A stretch of DNA of 64,000 nucleotides from UBA2705 sp963977105 (GTDB lineage: Bacteria; Pseudomonadota; Alphaproteobacteria; Micavibrionales; Micavibrionaceae). The notes beneath the pieces were generated by a model. It was not told the DNA's origin. It did no database searches and saw nothing but the letters and a program-made list of their open reading frames with translations. A program made the position numbers and the translations under genes. Positions 18,437-27,522 of the stretch are shown in pieces; the first letter of the stretch is position 1, and each line of letters begins with the position of its first letter. The stretch lies in the NCBI GenBank assembly GCA_963977105.1, contig CAXBNI010000001.1:1426001-1490000 (forward strand), in the 5' to 3' direction.

Positions 18437-19309
18437 ATGACAATCGTAAAATCAGGCCTGATTCAGGTCAGCCTTAAAGGCGACGCGGAAAACGACACAC
18501 CAGAGCAAATCCGCGATAAAATGCTCGCCGCGCATATTCCTTTCATTGAAGAAGCTGGCAAAAAAGGCGTGCAGGTTTTATGCTTTCAAGAGGTTTTTAC
18601 TCAGCCTTATTTCTGCCCAAGCCAAGATAAAAAATGGTACGCCGCCGCAGAACAAATTCCTGATGGTTACACCACAAAGTTGATGCAAGAATACGCCAAG
18701 AAATACAACATGGTGATTGTTGTGCCGATTTACGAAGAAGACATTACAGGGGTGTATTACAACACCGCCGCAGTGATTGACGCAGATGGCAAGTATTTGG
18801 GCAAATACCGCAAAACGCATATTCCGCAGGTCGCAGGGTTTTGGGAGAAATTCTTTTTTAAACCGGGCTTTTCAAACTGGCCTGTTTTTGACACAGCCTA
18901 TCTTAAACTTGGCGTTTATATTTGTTATGACCGCCACTTCCCCGAAGGCTGGCGCGCTTTGGCGCTTAATGGCGCGGAATATATCGTCAATCCATCGGCG
19001 ACAGTTGCAGGCTTAAGCCAGTATTTGTGGAAACTTGAACAGCCCGCATCAGCCGTGGCGAATGGCTGCTATATCGGCGCAATTAACCGCCCGGGCACCG
19101 AAGCACCGTGGAATATTGGCAAGTTTTACGGCAGTTCATATATTGTGAACCCAAAAGGCGAGCTGATTGTTGAAGCAAGCGAAGATAAGGACGAGCTGAT
19201 TATATCTGACATGGATATGGATATGGTGCGCGATATTCGTAACCAATGGCAATTCTTCCGCGACCGCCGCCCTGATACATACCCAATTTTGACAGATATA
19301 AATCGTTAA
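18437..19309 (+). CDS. Beta-ureidopropionase / N-carbamoyl amidohydrolase (nitrilase family)
   Basis: The 290-residue carbon-nitrogen hydrolase cleaves N-carbamoyl-beta-alanine to beta-alanine, CO2 and ammonia. The catalytic triad is readable: Glu in CFQEVFTQPYF, Lys in YRKTHIPQ and Cys in GVYICYDRHFPEGWR. Substrate-side motifs (PSATVAGLSQYLW, INRPGTEAPW) match beta-ureidopropionases. It supplies beta-alanine to the transaminase. Start is supported by GGGGAA before the ATG. Confidence 0.93.
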   Translation: MTIVKSGLIQVSLKGDAENDTPEQIRDKMLAAHIPFIEEAGKKGVQVLCFQEVFTQPYFCPSQDKKWYAAAEQIPDGYTTKLMQEYAKKYNMVIVVPIYEEDITGVYYNTAAVIDADGKYLGKYRKTHIPQVAGFWEKFFFKPGFSNWPVFDTAYLKLGVYICYDRHFPEGWRALALNGAEYIVNPSATVAGLSQYLWKLEQPASAVANGCYIGAINRPGTEAPWNIGKFYGSSYIVNPKGELIVEASEDKDELIISDMDMDMVRDIRNQWQFFRDRRPDTYPILTDINR

Positions 19310-19310
19310 T

Positions 19311-19622
19311 ATGCCGAAAACTCTGTTCGCATTTACCCTGCTGACCCTTTGCAGCGCACTGATGATACCAACAGCATCTGCATGGGGGTTTGGTAAATCA
19401 CCGACTTGGTCGGGACGCATTTACGCCGACAAAATCAGCGACATGTATCAACATATCGGAGAGTTTAAGAGCCTTGGCGCATGTAAAAAAGCCGTCGGTA
19501 AAGCGACGAAAAAACGTAAAAATCTAAACGCTGAAAAATATGTCTGTGCTTTTAACTGTACAGGTAACACCCAAAATGCCATCCGGGATATTTGTAAAGA
19601 CGTTATCCGCGTCTTCCCATAA
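19311..19622 (+). CDS. Small exported Cys-containing protein
   Basis: The 103-residue product is not assigned to a family. It has a clear Sec signal peptide (MPKTLFAFTLLTLCSALM to about residue 24, ending ASA) and a mature region of about 79 residues that is Lys-rich with four cysteines (GACKK, YVCAFNC, ICKD), enough for two disulfides. Its ATG lies one base after the ureidopropionase stop, so it may be cotranscribed. It is probably periplasmic. Confidence 0.65.
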   Translation: MPKTLFAFTLLTLCSALMIPTASAWGFGKSPTWSGRIYADKISDMYQHIGEFKSLGACKKAVGKATKKRKNLNAEKYVCAFNCTGNTQNAIRDICKDVIRVFP

Positions 19623-19676
19623 GCGTAAATAGGGCTTTCCTTATCAATTATAAAGCCGTATAAGCATGACATAACA

Positions 19677-19988
19677 ATGAAAGATTTTAAGAATATGTCT
19701 GAGACACAAAACTGGCAGCCATGCGCAAGGCCACAAATTGGTGACACGCTACGTTGGAACGAACCATTATGGGCCGCACCAAATAAACCACGCGGCAAGC
19801 GCGATAAGATCGGCGAACAGCAGATCACAGCTACGCTCCAAAGCAATAGCGAGTTTTTAGTATTTGAAGTTTTGGAAGTGACCAAACTTTCAGGCGACGA
19901 CGCTGCGATGCAGGTTAAGCAAGGTGATGCGATCCGCCGCAAAAAGAAAACACTCGACCTTGGCGAATGCCATAAGGCTGTCGCTTAA
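19677..19988 (+). CDS. Hypothetical protein (about 100 aa)
   Basis: The product is unrecognised. The protein is hydrophilic, with GDTLRWNEPLWAAPNKPRGKRDKIGEQ in the middle and a basic RRKKKT segment near the end; a small beta-rich fold is possible. A second ATG at 19695 (protein starting MSETQNW) is an equally good or better start. It converges with the next gene. Confidence 0.55.
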   Translation: MKDFKNMSETQNWQPCARPQIGDTLRWNEPLWAAPNKPRGKRDKIGEQQITATLQSNSEFLVFEVLEVTKLSGDDAAMQVKQGDAIRRKKKTLDLGECHKAVA

Positions 19989-20015
19989 GCTCTGCAGTAT
20001 ATTCAGCCCTTGAAA

Positions 20016-20378
20016 TCACATCACATGATGCGCATCAGGGATAATATAATTAGCGTAAAAGCGGTCAATATCTGATTTAAACAGTAAATATTGCTTGTCA
20101 CGCGCGAGTGCTTTTTCATCTTTATTGAACATTGCTTCATCGCCAAGTCTTAAATCATCTTCAAGCGATTCTTGGATTTCAGCGCGCAAATGCACCAAAA
20201 TATATTTACACTGCAAGTCCAAACATGATGGCTGCGTTTCTAAATTCCTTTTCAGCAAATCAATATCTTCTTTTAAGATAGAATCTTCTGCAATCAAGGC
20301 TTTATAAGTCTTCATCAAGCCGTTAAGGGCTTCTACAGGGTTCTGCCGTTGCTGAGGGCGCGTTTTTTTGTTTTTCAT
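20016..20378 (-). CDS. Hypothetical helical protein (120 aa)
   Basis: The product is unrecognised. It is predicted almost wholly helical and highly charged, with a possible coiled coil over the LKEDIDLLKRNLE region. The ATG at 20378 is chosen because GGAGG lies 8 bases upstream; the frame could begin up to three codons earlier at a GTG. A TATACT-type element (20398-20416 region, an inverted repeat TATACT/AGTATA) upstream may be its promoter. Confidence 0.6.
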   Translation of the reverse strand: MKNKKTRPQQRQNPVEALNGLMKTYKALIAEDSILKEDIDLLKRNLETQPSCLDLQCKYILVHLRAEIQESLEDDLRLGDEAMFNKDEKALARDKQYLLFKSDIDRFYANYIIPDAHHVM

Positions 20379-20587
20379 TGTCATCACCTCCGTTTTCTAT
20401 ACTACTTTTAGTATAGCACACTTCAATTGACATATTGCTGAAAATCCTATGCAAAAAAATAATCGAGAAGCTGCTTGCCCCATAGGTTGAAACCCGCCCC
20501 CTTAAAAATCAGAGCCAAAGCGCTTGAGATGCATCAACGGCTCTTTTCGGTTCGTCGTCGCGCAGACCAGATATAACCGAGCAAAAC

Positions 20588-21286
20588 TTACTTGAATAAG
20601 ATAATCATCAGTATCGGGAGTAGCAAACCCGAGATAATACCCATCAGGCTCATGCCGATGACGCTATACGTTCCCGCGACTTCACTGATTTGAAAAGCAC
20701 GGGCGGCGCCCAGCCCATGGCACGTCGTGCCTAATGCTAAGCCTTGGGCTCTTTCGTCGTGGATACGAAAAACTTTAAAAGCCAAGCCTGTGAATAATAG
20801 CCACGGAATATTCGTTGCGAATACAAATAATATCGCAAGAGATTCTGGTGTACCCAGTTTTTGTGCTATTTCAATCGCGATTGGGGCAGTCACGGACTTA
20901 GATGTAATCGCCAACTGTAAGTCTTTACTCGCGCTCATCGCGATAAGAACCCCCATCGCACTAAAGGCAGAAAAGACAGATGAGAAACCAATAGCAACAA
21001 AAATTGCCTTTGCGTCGAGCTTAATATTTTTTAATAATCTATATAAGGGCACGGCAAGCGCAACGGTAGCTGGACCTAATAAAAAGTGAATAGGGAAAGC
21101 GCCCTCCATATAGCTCTGATATGAAATACCAGATAACTTTATCAAGACAACGCTGGATAAAATTGACCAAATGACCGGATTGAAAAAAGCATGATTTTTA
21201 AAGCGTTTTTGCAAGGCGCTAAACCCCGCAAAACTTGCAAGGACAAAAAGCAGCGGCACGGCAGGGTGCTGTAAGATATGATCCAT
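20588..21286 (-). CDS. lrgB: LrgB family membrane protein
   Basis: This is the LrgB/CidB/YohK partner of a two-gene membrane system linked to murein hydrolase control or metabolite export. The 232-residue protein has several membrane helices and the family motifs SYQSYMEGAFPIHFLLGPATVALAVPLY, SKSVTAPIAIEIA and GTTCHGLGAARAFQ. The ATG at 21286 overlaps the lrgA stop (TAATG). The longer frame to 21313 would run into lrgA and is not used. Confidence 0.92.
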   Translation of the reverse strand: MDHILQHPAVPLLFVLASFAGFSALQKRFKNHAFFNPVIWSILSSVVLIKLSGISYQSYMEGAFPIHFLLGPATVALAVPLYRLLKNIKLDAKAIFVAIGFSSVFSAFSAMGVLIAMSASKDLQLAITSKSVTAPIAIEIAQKLGTPESLAILFVFATNIPWLLFTGLAFKVFRIHDERAQGLALGTTCHGLGAARAFQISEVAGTYSVIGMSLMGIISGLLLPILMIILFK

Positions 21287-21636
21287 TACGCTTTTTCCTT
21301 CACCGACAGCCATTTAAAAAGCACAGCGCAGAACATTAATGTGAACATCGTTGAAACGCCCGTAGCCAGCAAGATCATTAACCGGTTTTCCGCAATAAGA
21401 CCGAGATATAGGCTTATACCGGCCCCCGCTGGGATAAATAAAAGTCCTATATATTTTATTAAGCCATCAGCCGTGATGGCGATCGACGTATCGACGCGCC
21501 CGCGATAAATCAGAATAAGCAGCAGGATGAGCATACCAATCACGGATCCGGGAACTGGAAGAGACAAAGATTTTGATAAAATATCACCGAAAAATTGCAA
21601 GCCAATTAAAATCAGGAAACCATATAGAATATGCAT
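21286..21636 (-). CDS. lrgA: LrgA/CidA family holin-like protein
   Basis: The 116-residue protein has four membrane segments and the family signature LSLPVPGSVIGMLILL. LrgA/CidA proteins are holin-like and act with LrgB. The gene is first in the pair, translation being coupled through TAATG. It lies just downstream of the tRNA-Thr/tRNA-Gln pair on the same strand. Whether it affects lysis or exports pyruvate/glycolate-like metabolites here is unknown. Confidence 0.9.
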   Translation of the reverse strand: MHILYGFLILIGLQFFGDILSKSLSLPVPGSVIGMLILLLILIYRGRVDTSIAITADGLIKYIGLLFIPAGAGISLYLGLIAENRLMILLATGVSTMFTLMFCAVLFKWLSVKEKA

Positions 21637-21754
21637 ATCATCTTACCAATAATACTATTTGTATTGTCTTTAAAATCAACGTCACGCTTTAAACATAGCA
21701 GCCAAAAGGGTTGCCATATTATCCACTGCGTACGATTTAATGAGAAAAAGAAAA

Positions 21755-21828
21755 TGGCTGGGGTACCTGGATTCGAACCAGGGATGGCGATACCAAAAAC
21801 CGCTGCCTTACCGCTTGGCCATACCCCA
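21755..21828 (-). tRNA. tRNA-Gln (anticodon TTG)
   Basis: The reverse strand reads TGGGGTA at the 5' end, a GCCAAGCGGTAAGGC D arm, anticodon loop TTTTGGT (TTG), a TTCGAAT T loop and an encoded CCA. All four stems pair. It is close to E. coli tRNA-Gln(UUG). Confidence 0.96.
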
Positions 21829-21847
21829 ACATTAAATTCTATAAAGA

Positions 21848-21923
<76 letters not shown>

Positions 21924-21945
21924 GCATCACGATCTAATGAGCAGC

Positions 21946-21973
21946 ATATTAGCTACTTCATCTGAAATGTCAA
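21946..21973 (-). promoter_or_regulatory. Predicted promoter of the tRNA-Thr/tRNA-Gln unit
   Basis: On the minus strand, TTGACA (21973-21968) and TAATAT (21951-21946) are 16 bases apart, about 22 bases before the tRNA-Thr 5' end. This is a near-consensus sigma70-type promoter. Confidence 0.65.
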
Positions 21974-22097
21974 AAATTTTTTGCATGAAAATGCATTTTT
22001 TTATAAAAGTCTTTTTCTACAATATGTTAGATGTGGATTAGATTTGATTTCACCGTCTGATTTGGGTATAATATGTATATATAAAACAAAGGATTCT

Positions 22098-23030
22098 ATG
22101 TTACGCACCATGATCAAGGATATTGTCACCGCATTAAGTAGAAAAGATTATTATGCATTGGCGCTGCATGGTGCTGATTTGGCGATCAAAAATAACGGCG
22201 TAGGCTGCGTTTCTGCAAAGCTCGCACAAAATGCAGGATGCGAAATAGATTACCTTGATTTAATGCAATATCTAAGCAGTGGGGCGATTGAAGAATCATC
22301 TGCCATTCAGAACTTTCGCCGTGTTTTGCTGATTGAAAAAGGCTATGAAAAATGCGGTCATTTTTTTAAAGCACGGCTGGCTGAGTTTAATCATATTATG
22401 CCAGACACTAACGGCATTGCTGGTTTTGGACATGACCGCCTATATCAACACATAGCCCATGACAGTGAACTAAACGAAGCAGGCATCATCAGAATACTGC
22501 GCCACGAAGCGCGCTTTATTTTTTTCCACGGCATGATGCGCCCCGCTTATAAAGAGTTATTATATTTAGACAAACTGCGTAAAGCCGTGCCAACGGATCA
22601 CGTATTAGATTACTGCAGCGACAATGCAGACCTTGGGCTCTATTGCGCGCTTCGTGGCTCGAACGTTACCTTCGCGCACATAGACGGCCCCTTATTAAAC
22701 GGGCTGACGCGGCGCTTTGCCCTCCGCAAAGTAAAGGCGCGCGCCTTACCGATGAATGAGGAAACGCCCTGCCCTGAAATGGCCTTTAATCAATATAATG
22801 TTATCTTTGCTAATGATAGCCTCTTAAACACAGCAGACCCTTTGTTGCTGTTAGAAGAGTTCAGGACGGCACTTAAAAGCAACGGCCTATTGGTGCTTAG
22901 CCGTTATCCTTTTGTGACATCCCCCCATGGCCTGAGCGCAGACAGCGCCGCGCGACGTAAGACGATCATCGATTATATGGCCAAGCATTTTGCGCCAACG
23001 TCTATTGGCGAGATATTTAAGAAAATTTAG
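22098..23030 (+). CDS. Putative SAM-dependent methyltransferase-like protein
   Basis: The 310-residue protein has an N-terminal helical region of unknown role (residues 1-165) and a C-terminal half resembling a class I methyltransferase: HVLDYCSDNADLGLYCALRG as motif I, a later FAHIDG and YNVIFANDSLLNTADPLLLLEEF, then LKSNGLLVLSRY. The motif I Gly residues are largely lost, so activity is doubtful. The ATG at 22098 with AAAGGA upstream is chosen; the frame is open back to 21981. It stands alone next to the tRNAs. Confidence 0.6.
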   Translation: MLRTMIKDIVTALSRKDYYALALHGADLAIKNNGVGCVSAKLAQNAGCEIDYLDLMQYLSSGAIEESSAIQNFRRVLLIEKGYEKCGHFFKARLAEFNHIMPDTNGIAGFGHDRLYQHIAHDSELNEAGIIRILRHEARFIFFHGMMRPAYKELLYLDKLRKAVPTDHVLDYCSDNADLGLYCALRGSNVTFAHIDGPLLNGLTRRFALRKVKARALPMNEETPCPEMAFNQYNVIFANDSLLNTADPLLLLEEFRTALKSNGLLVLSRYPFVTSPHGLSADSAARRKTIIDYMAKHFAPTSIGEIFKKI

Positions 23031-23184
23031 CTAAAATACAATCAATATTTAACATTATGTAAAATTAAATTTGTTATGATTTAGTTATAGATTTATTATG
23101 TGTGAGAATATTGCCCCATAAAAAGCAACAACAATAAGGCGGCAGAGCGTATAGCGATATACGCGCAAGAAGGTAGTGTGGAAA

Positions 23185-25251
23185 ATGAACGGAACAGAGA
23201 ACTCTGATTTTCTTGGTTTCCAAGGCAATCTACAACAATTAACAATGACGCTTGTTAACCCCTATAGCGGTGAACTGCTGAGCGTTGATGATGAATTTCT
23301 GGTCAATTCACAAAATTATGACGGGCTTGGCGGTTTTGATTATTTGCTGATGAGCAATAATGGTGACGCCTTATTCCTCGATAAGACATCTTTTTTTAGT
23401 ACCCCCAACATCGCAGCAGGCGCGCCTGCCATTCAAAATATAGAGTATATTATTGCTGGCGCAGGCGGCGACATTATCAACCTGGCGAGCCACACCCTAA
23501 CGCTCAGCGATATACGGATTGATGGCGGCGCTGGAGATGACATTCTATGGACGAATGAAGGCAATGACATTGTCAGCGGCTTAGATGGCAATGATCATAT
23601 TGTAACCGGCGCAGGCAATGACCACCTTAAGGGGCAGAATGATGATGACTACCTCAATGGCGGCACAGGCGCTGATTTTCTTGAAGGCGGCAAAGGAAAT
23701 GACATTTTAACCTACAGTGCTGACGCTGTGTGGGATAATGCATGGACAAACGGCTTATATGACCTTACCGGTACGAACCGCAGCCATGACACATTTAAAG
23801 GCGGCGCTGATTATGACGGACTAAACCTGAGCGATGGCAATGATACATTACTGCTGACCGACAATAACTCGCCGCGCCATAGCGCATCCGGCGGTGATCG
23901 CGTTAATGGCATAGAAAACATAAATGCTGGCGCAGGCGATGATATTATCGACCTCGCCAATGCAAGTATATACGGCGAAGACATCGAGATTAATGGCGCC
24001 GAAGGGGATGATTTCATCCGTAGCGGCAATGGGAATGATCTAGTTTACGGCGGCAGCGGCAATGACGCACTTTACGGCGGTGCAGGCGATGATGTTCTCT
24101 ATGGCGGAGGCAATACCGGCGGCCTTGTCACTAACGAACATTTATTTCAGAACGACCATGTATTCCCCACCCTGCAAGAACGTAAACACATCAAAAAGGT
24201 TCTAGGGGAGGATTCGACACCAATTGGTATTACACAAGGCGACTTGTCAGTTGAATACAGTACGACAGCGACCTTTACATTCCAAGAATCTGGCGCAGGC
24301 TACCGGAACACATTAGGCTTTTATCGCATTAACCACGAAGACGGCACAATTGAAGGCGTCGAAGTCGGGTTTAGCAATGTAAAAAACTACGCAGCAGGCA
24401 CAGCATATAACGTAACCTTGCCCGGCGCGCCAGATAGTGATTTTGGCTTTTTTATTATTGCCAATGGCTATACCCGTAATCAAAGTTACCGCAACCTCGA
24501 CATGGATGGTGAACATTTACAGTTTATTTATGACCGAGGTGGCGAAAACGAACGTCCTGCAACCATATTTGATGACGGCGATGACATATCGCTCATTTAT
24601 GATGATGGCAGCACAAGCGCAGCGCTTAAGGGCGAAGTTTACCACACCACGACGCGCAGCGGCGATACATCGATTAACGCCGACGATGCTGACCATGTAG
24701 TTTCTGGCCTGATTGACGAAAACGACCAAAGTGTATTGCGCATTGGTTTTGAAGATTTAAAGAACCTTGGTGACGCTGATTATAATGATGTTGTGTTTGA
24801 TTTAAGAATAGCAGGACAAACCATCGACACAAGCGAACAGGGCAATGATATTTTGGTCGGCGGCGGCGGAAATGACCAATTATATGGTGAAGGCGGTCAT
24901 GATTTATTGATGATGGGCGAAGGCGCCGACATCGCCTATGGCGGCAGCGGCAATGACATATTCAGCTTTGATGTCCTCGACAGTCAAACCGACATCATCG
25001 CCGATTATAACATCATGGGCGAGCAAGACATTTTAAACATTGCCGATATCCTTAGTGGCTATGACCCATTAAGCGATGCAATCAGCGATTTTGTGCAGCT
25101 CAGCGCCGCAGAAAATGGCGACGCCATTATTCAAATCTATGACGGGACAAGCTTTGTAAATGCCGTACAAATCACAGGCGGCATTGGCGATAATACGTTG
25201 CAACAATTAATCGACAGTGGCAGCTTAATTGTTGAACATTCCGTGCTTTAA
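23185..25251 (+). CDS. RTX (haemolysin-type calcium-binding repeat) protein with DUF4114 domain
   Basis: The 688-residue protein has no Sec signal. It carries groups of GGxGxDxxx nonapeptides at about 115-180, 255-310 and 545-595 that form Ca2+-binding beta-rolls, with a DUF4114 domain (about 340-535, ending IGFEDLKNLGDADYNDVVFDL) between them. The C-terminus, from GNDIFSFDVLD onward, resembles the serralysin-type uncleaved export signal. It is probably exported by a type I (ABC/MFP/TolC) system, none of which is encoded nearby. No catalytic domain is seen, so an adhesin or surface-layer-like role is more likely than a toxin. Confidence 0.88.
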   Translation: MNGTENSDFLGFQGNLQQLTMTLVNPYSGELLSVDDEFLVNSQNYDGLGGFDYLLMSNNGDALFLDKTSFFSTPNIAAGAPAIQNIEYIIAGAGGDIINLASHTLTLSDIRIDGGAGDDILWTNEGNDIVSGLDGNDHIVTGAGNDHLKGQNDDDYLNGGTGADFLEGGKGNDILTYSADAVWDNAWTNGLYDLTGTNRSHDTFKGGADYDGLNLSDGNDTLLLTDNNSPRHSASGGDRVNGIENINAGAGDDIIDLANASIYGEDIEINGAEGDDFIRSGNGNDLVYGGSGNDALYGGAGDDVLYGGGNTGGLVTNEHLFQNDHVFPTLQERKHIKKVLGEDSTPIGITQGDLSVEYSTTATFTFQESGAGYRNTLGFYRINHEDGTIEGVEVGFSNVKNYAAGTAYNVTLPGAPDSDFGFFIIANGYTRNQSYRNLDMDGEHLQFIYDRGGENERPATIFDDGDDISLIYDDGSTSAALKGEVYHTTTRSGDTSINADDADHVVSGLIDENDQSVLRIGFEDLKNLGDADYNDVVFDLRIAGQTIDTSEQGNDILVGGGGNDQLYGEGGHDLLMMGEGADIAYGGSGNDIFSFDVLDSQTDIIADYNIMGEQDILNIADILSGYDPLSDAISDFVQLSAAENGDAIIQIYDGTSFVNAVQITGGIGDNTLQQLIDSGSLIVEHSVL

Positions 25252-25330
25252 AACGCCGCAGCCTTGACAACGCCCCCATAATCGCACAAAATTAGAGCAT
25301 AATAAGCCTCCCCCCACGAGATAAGGATAT

Positions 25331-26926
25331 ATGCTCTTCACTCATCACATTGACGCTTTAGTAAGTAAATACGCAGCCGATCCAGCCTCTATTCACATTG
25401 AGGATATAATCCCCCTTATTGATTATATTGAACAGCAATCCATTCATATTCCTGACCACATAAAGCCGCAGCTGCAAAAAACTGGTGAGAACAATGTTGG
25501 CGAAGAAATACGCGCGACGACACTGATTCATGGCCGCGCCCAAGGTACAAGCCAGAAAACAAGAAAAGCCGCCATCCTCACCATCGGCGTACATGGCAAT
25601 GAAATTTACGCAGGCGCAATCTGTGCGCTTGAAGTGCTCAAAGCACAAAAGCAAGGCAAGCTAGAAGGCGATGTCGTGTTACAGCTTGGCAATATCAAAG
25701 CGATTAGGGGCTATTTAGATAATTACGACCCCAACATATTTTATACGGCTCGCGCCGGTTGGCGCTGCACAAACGGGACAGAGCTTGCTGCACAGACCAT
25801 CACCTTAGATGACGGCAGCGCGCTCGAAGTTAAAGATGATATGAACCGCGTCCCCAAGCGCTCTATGGCTCTGCCGCGCGGCGTCAATCCGAATATTGAT
25901 CGCGCACAGGACATTGTCTGGACAGCACGCGCCCTTGAACAAAACCTACTGCCTGACGGGCAAGGCATATTGTCGCAAGCGCCATACAAGGTCGATACTC
26001 GCTTTATTTTACATCCGCATACATCCCGCTCACCAAATGGCATCACCAACCTCAGCTTACCTGCAAAAAGCCGTGCTGCGCTCGCAAATGGTGAGTTCGG
26101 TAAGCCCTTTATTCACACGCCGCCTTATATGATGAATATTATACAGTGGCTCGGCACAGGGCTGGGCGGCGGTGATAATTACACAATGACGCGGCTAGTG
26201 AGCGAAGAAATTAACGATAAAACGCTTGTCGTCACCGCAGAGCTGGGCAATCATGAAGATGTAAAAACGCCAACCGCACCATCGCTGATTACAACATCGC
26301 AGCATTTTACGGCAGGGCTGATGGAAAGCCGCGGCGTTAGCGAAGCCTCACATTTAAAAAATGCCTATAATTTAAGCGCCAACACCCACAGCTTTAAATA
26401 TTATGAGGCGCAAGTCGGAAAGATGCAGCTGCGTTACCTCGATGGGTTTTCACAAATTGAGCAAGGCGACAGTATTTACCCCGTACGGCAGATGGATCAA
26501 ACAGAGCGCAATACGCTTGCCGCACTCCACATTGCAAAAAACGTCATCACCGTTGATGATACAGGGCAAATTGAGATATTTGATGAACAAACAGCGCCGC
26601 AAAACCACGCTAAAATCAAAAATGCGAAACATGCCTATTATCAGGCCTTCCCGCTAGACTTGGAAGAAGTCAAAGCTGGCGAGACTTTATTTTTGAATGT
26701 TAAAAAAGACGGCGCGACGCAGCCACTTAACGCTACGCAGGATTTCCATGCCATCTTCGCTTGGCCGATGCGCGGTTACTTTCCGTGCAGTTATGACGCC
26801 GCGCAACATAGCGATATGAAAATTTATAACATTTCAACATCTGTGCATGATGTCCTTATGCCAGACGTGCAGCGCGGCCAGCAAAAAGGCGCTCAAACAG
26901 CGCCGCCACAAAAACCCCAGCCATAA
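25331..26926 (+). CDS. AstE/AspA (succinylglutamate desuccinylase/aspartoacylase)-like metallohydrolase
   Basis: This 531-residue protein has a zinc carboxypeptidase-like core: TIGVHGNEIYAG near residue 90 (HGNE, metal ligands), DDMNRVPKRS near 175 and DTRFILHPHTSRSPNG near 220, matching the GxHGNE, NxNR and DxH patterns of the family. An acidic residue in TAELGNHED near 315 may be the catalytic Glu. It is longer than AstE (about 320 aa), with an extra C-terminal domain of some 170 residues. The substrate is unknown, probably an N-acyl amino acid or amide. It is monocistronic. Confidence 0.75.
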   Translation: MLFTHHIDALVSKYAADPASIHIEDIIPLIDYIEQQSIHIPDHIKPQLQKTGENNVGEEIRATTLIHGRAQGTSQKTRKAAILTIGVHGNEIYAGAICALEVLKAQKQGKLEGDVVLQLGNIKAIRGYLDNYDPNIFYTARAGWRCTNGTELAAQTITLDDGSALEVKDDMNRVPKRSMALPRGVNPNIDRAQDIVWTARALEQNLLPDGQGILSQAPYKVDTRFILHPHTSRSPNGITNLSLPAKSRAALANGEFGKPFIHTPPYMMNIIQWLGTGLGGGDNYTMTRLVSEEINDKTLVVTAELGNHEDVKTPTAPSLITTSQHFTAGLMESRGVSEASHLKNAYNLSANTHSFKYYEAQVGKMQLRYLDGFSQIEQGDSIYPVRQMDQTERNTLAALHIAKNVITVDDTGQIEIFDEQTAPQNHAKIKNAKHAYYQAFPLDLEEVKAGETLFLNVKKDGATQPLNATQDFHAIFAWPMRGYFPCSYDAAQHSDMKIYNISTSVHDVLMPDVQRGQQKGAQTAPPQKPQP

Positions 26927-26946
26927 TGGCGCTTATAAATCGCGGC

Positions 26947-27522
26947 CTATTGTGCTGCGTCTTTGGTTGTTTCGGCTTCTGCCTTTTTCTCGGCGCAGTC
27001 AAGTACCCAAACATCGTAGACAGGGTGGTCCATCGCGGATAAGCCCGGCGATGATGCAAACATCCAACCGCTAAAAATCCATTTAGATTTATCTTTATCT
27101 GTTTTTTCCCAAATTTGCAAAAATGCGGATGATTCTGGATCTTCGATTGGTGGTGGTTCTTTACAGGTTTGCGGGCGGATATATATATCGCCAAACTTTA
27201 CGGTTTCGCCGACATTGACATCAAAACTGACTGTTCGCGCGGTAATTTTATCTAAAGCGCGCAGACGCACGGCAGGAAAAACCTCCATCGTGTCGTCTTT
27301 CATTGGCTGCACATCATCAGCCATAATCACAAATTCAGCGCCCATTTCCGCCTCATCGGGAGTAAGATAGTTTTGCTGCGCATTTTCACCTTGAGCTGCG
27401 CTATTTTCATGCGCTCCATTAGGCGCATCTAAAGGCACCACCTCTATGGTTTGCGCATAGCTCGGCATTGCAGAAGAAAGGCTCAAAGCCATGATAATCG
27501 CAAGACGTAACAACACGTTCAA
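26947..27522 (-). CDS. DUF2155 domain protein, exported
   Basis: The 191-residue protein has a signal peptide (ending SYAQ, about residue 24) and the DUF2155 core: VRLRALDKITARTVSFDVNVGETVKFGDIYIRP, then CKEPP, FSGWMFASSPGLSAMDHPVYDVWVLDC. This alphaproteobacterial family is thought to be periplasmic and has unknown function. The start is a TTG that directly follows the mlaD stop; GTG and ATG codons slightly downstream are alternatives. It is coupled to mlaD, suggesting an envelope role. Confidence 0.88.
   Translation of the reverse strand: MNVLLRLAIIMALSLSSAMPSYAQTIEVVPLDAPNGAHENSAAQGENAQQNYLTPDEAEMGAEFVIMADDVQPMKDDTMEVFPAVRLRALDKITARTVSFDVNVGETVKFGDIYIRPQTCKEPPPIEDPESSAFLQIWEKTDKDKSKWIFSGWMFASSPGLSAMDHPVYDVWVLDCAEKKAEAETTKDAAQ

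Noticed and set aside
20510..20556. Possible terminator of lrgB
   Set aside because: The AGAGCC/GGCTCT stem is only 6 bp with a loop over 30 bases; an internal AAGCGCTT palindrome is short.
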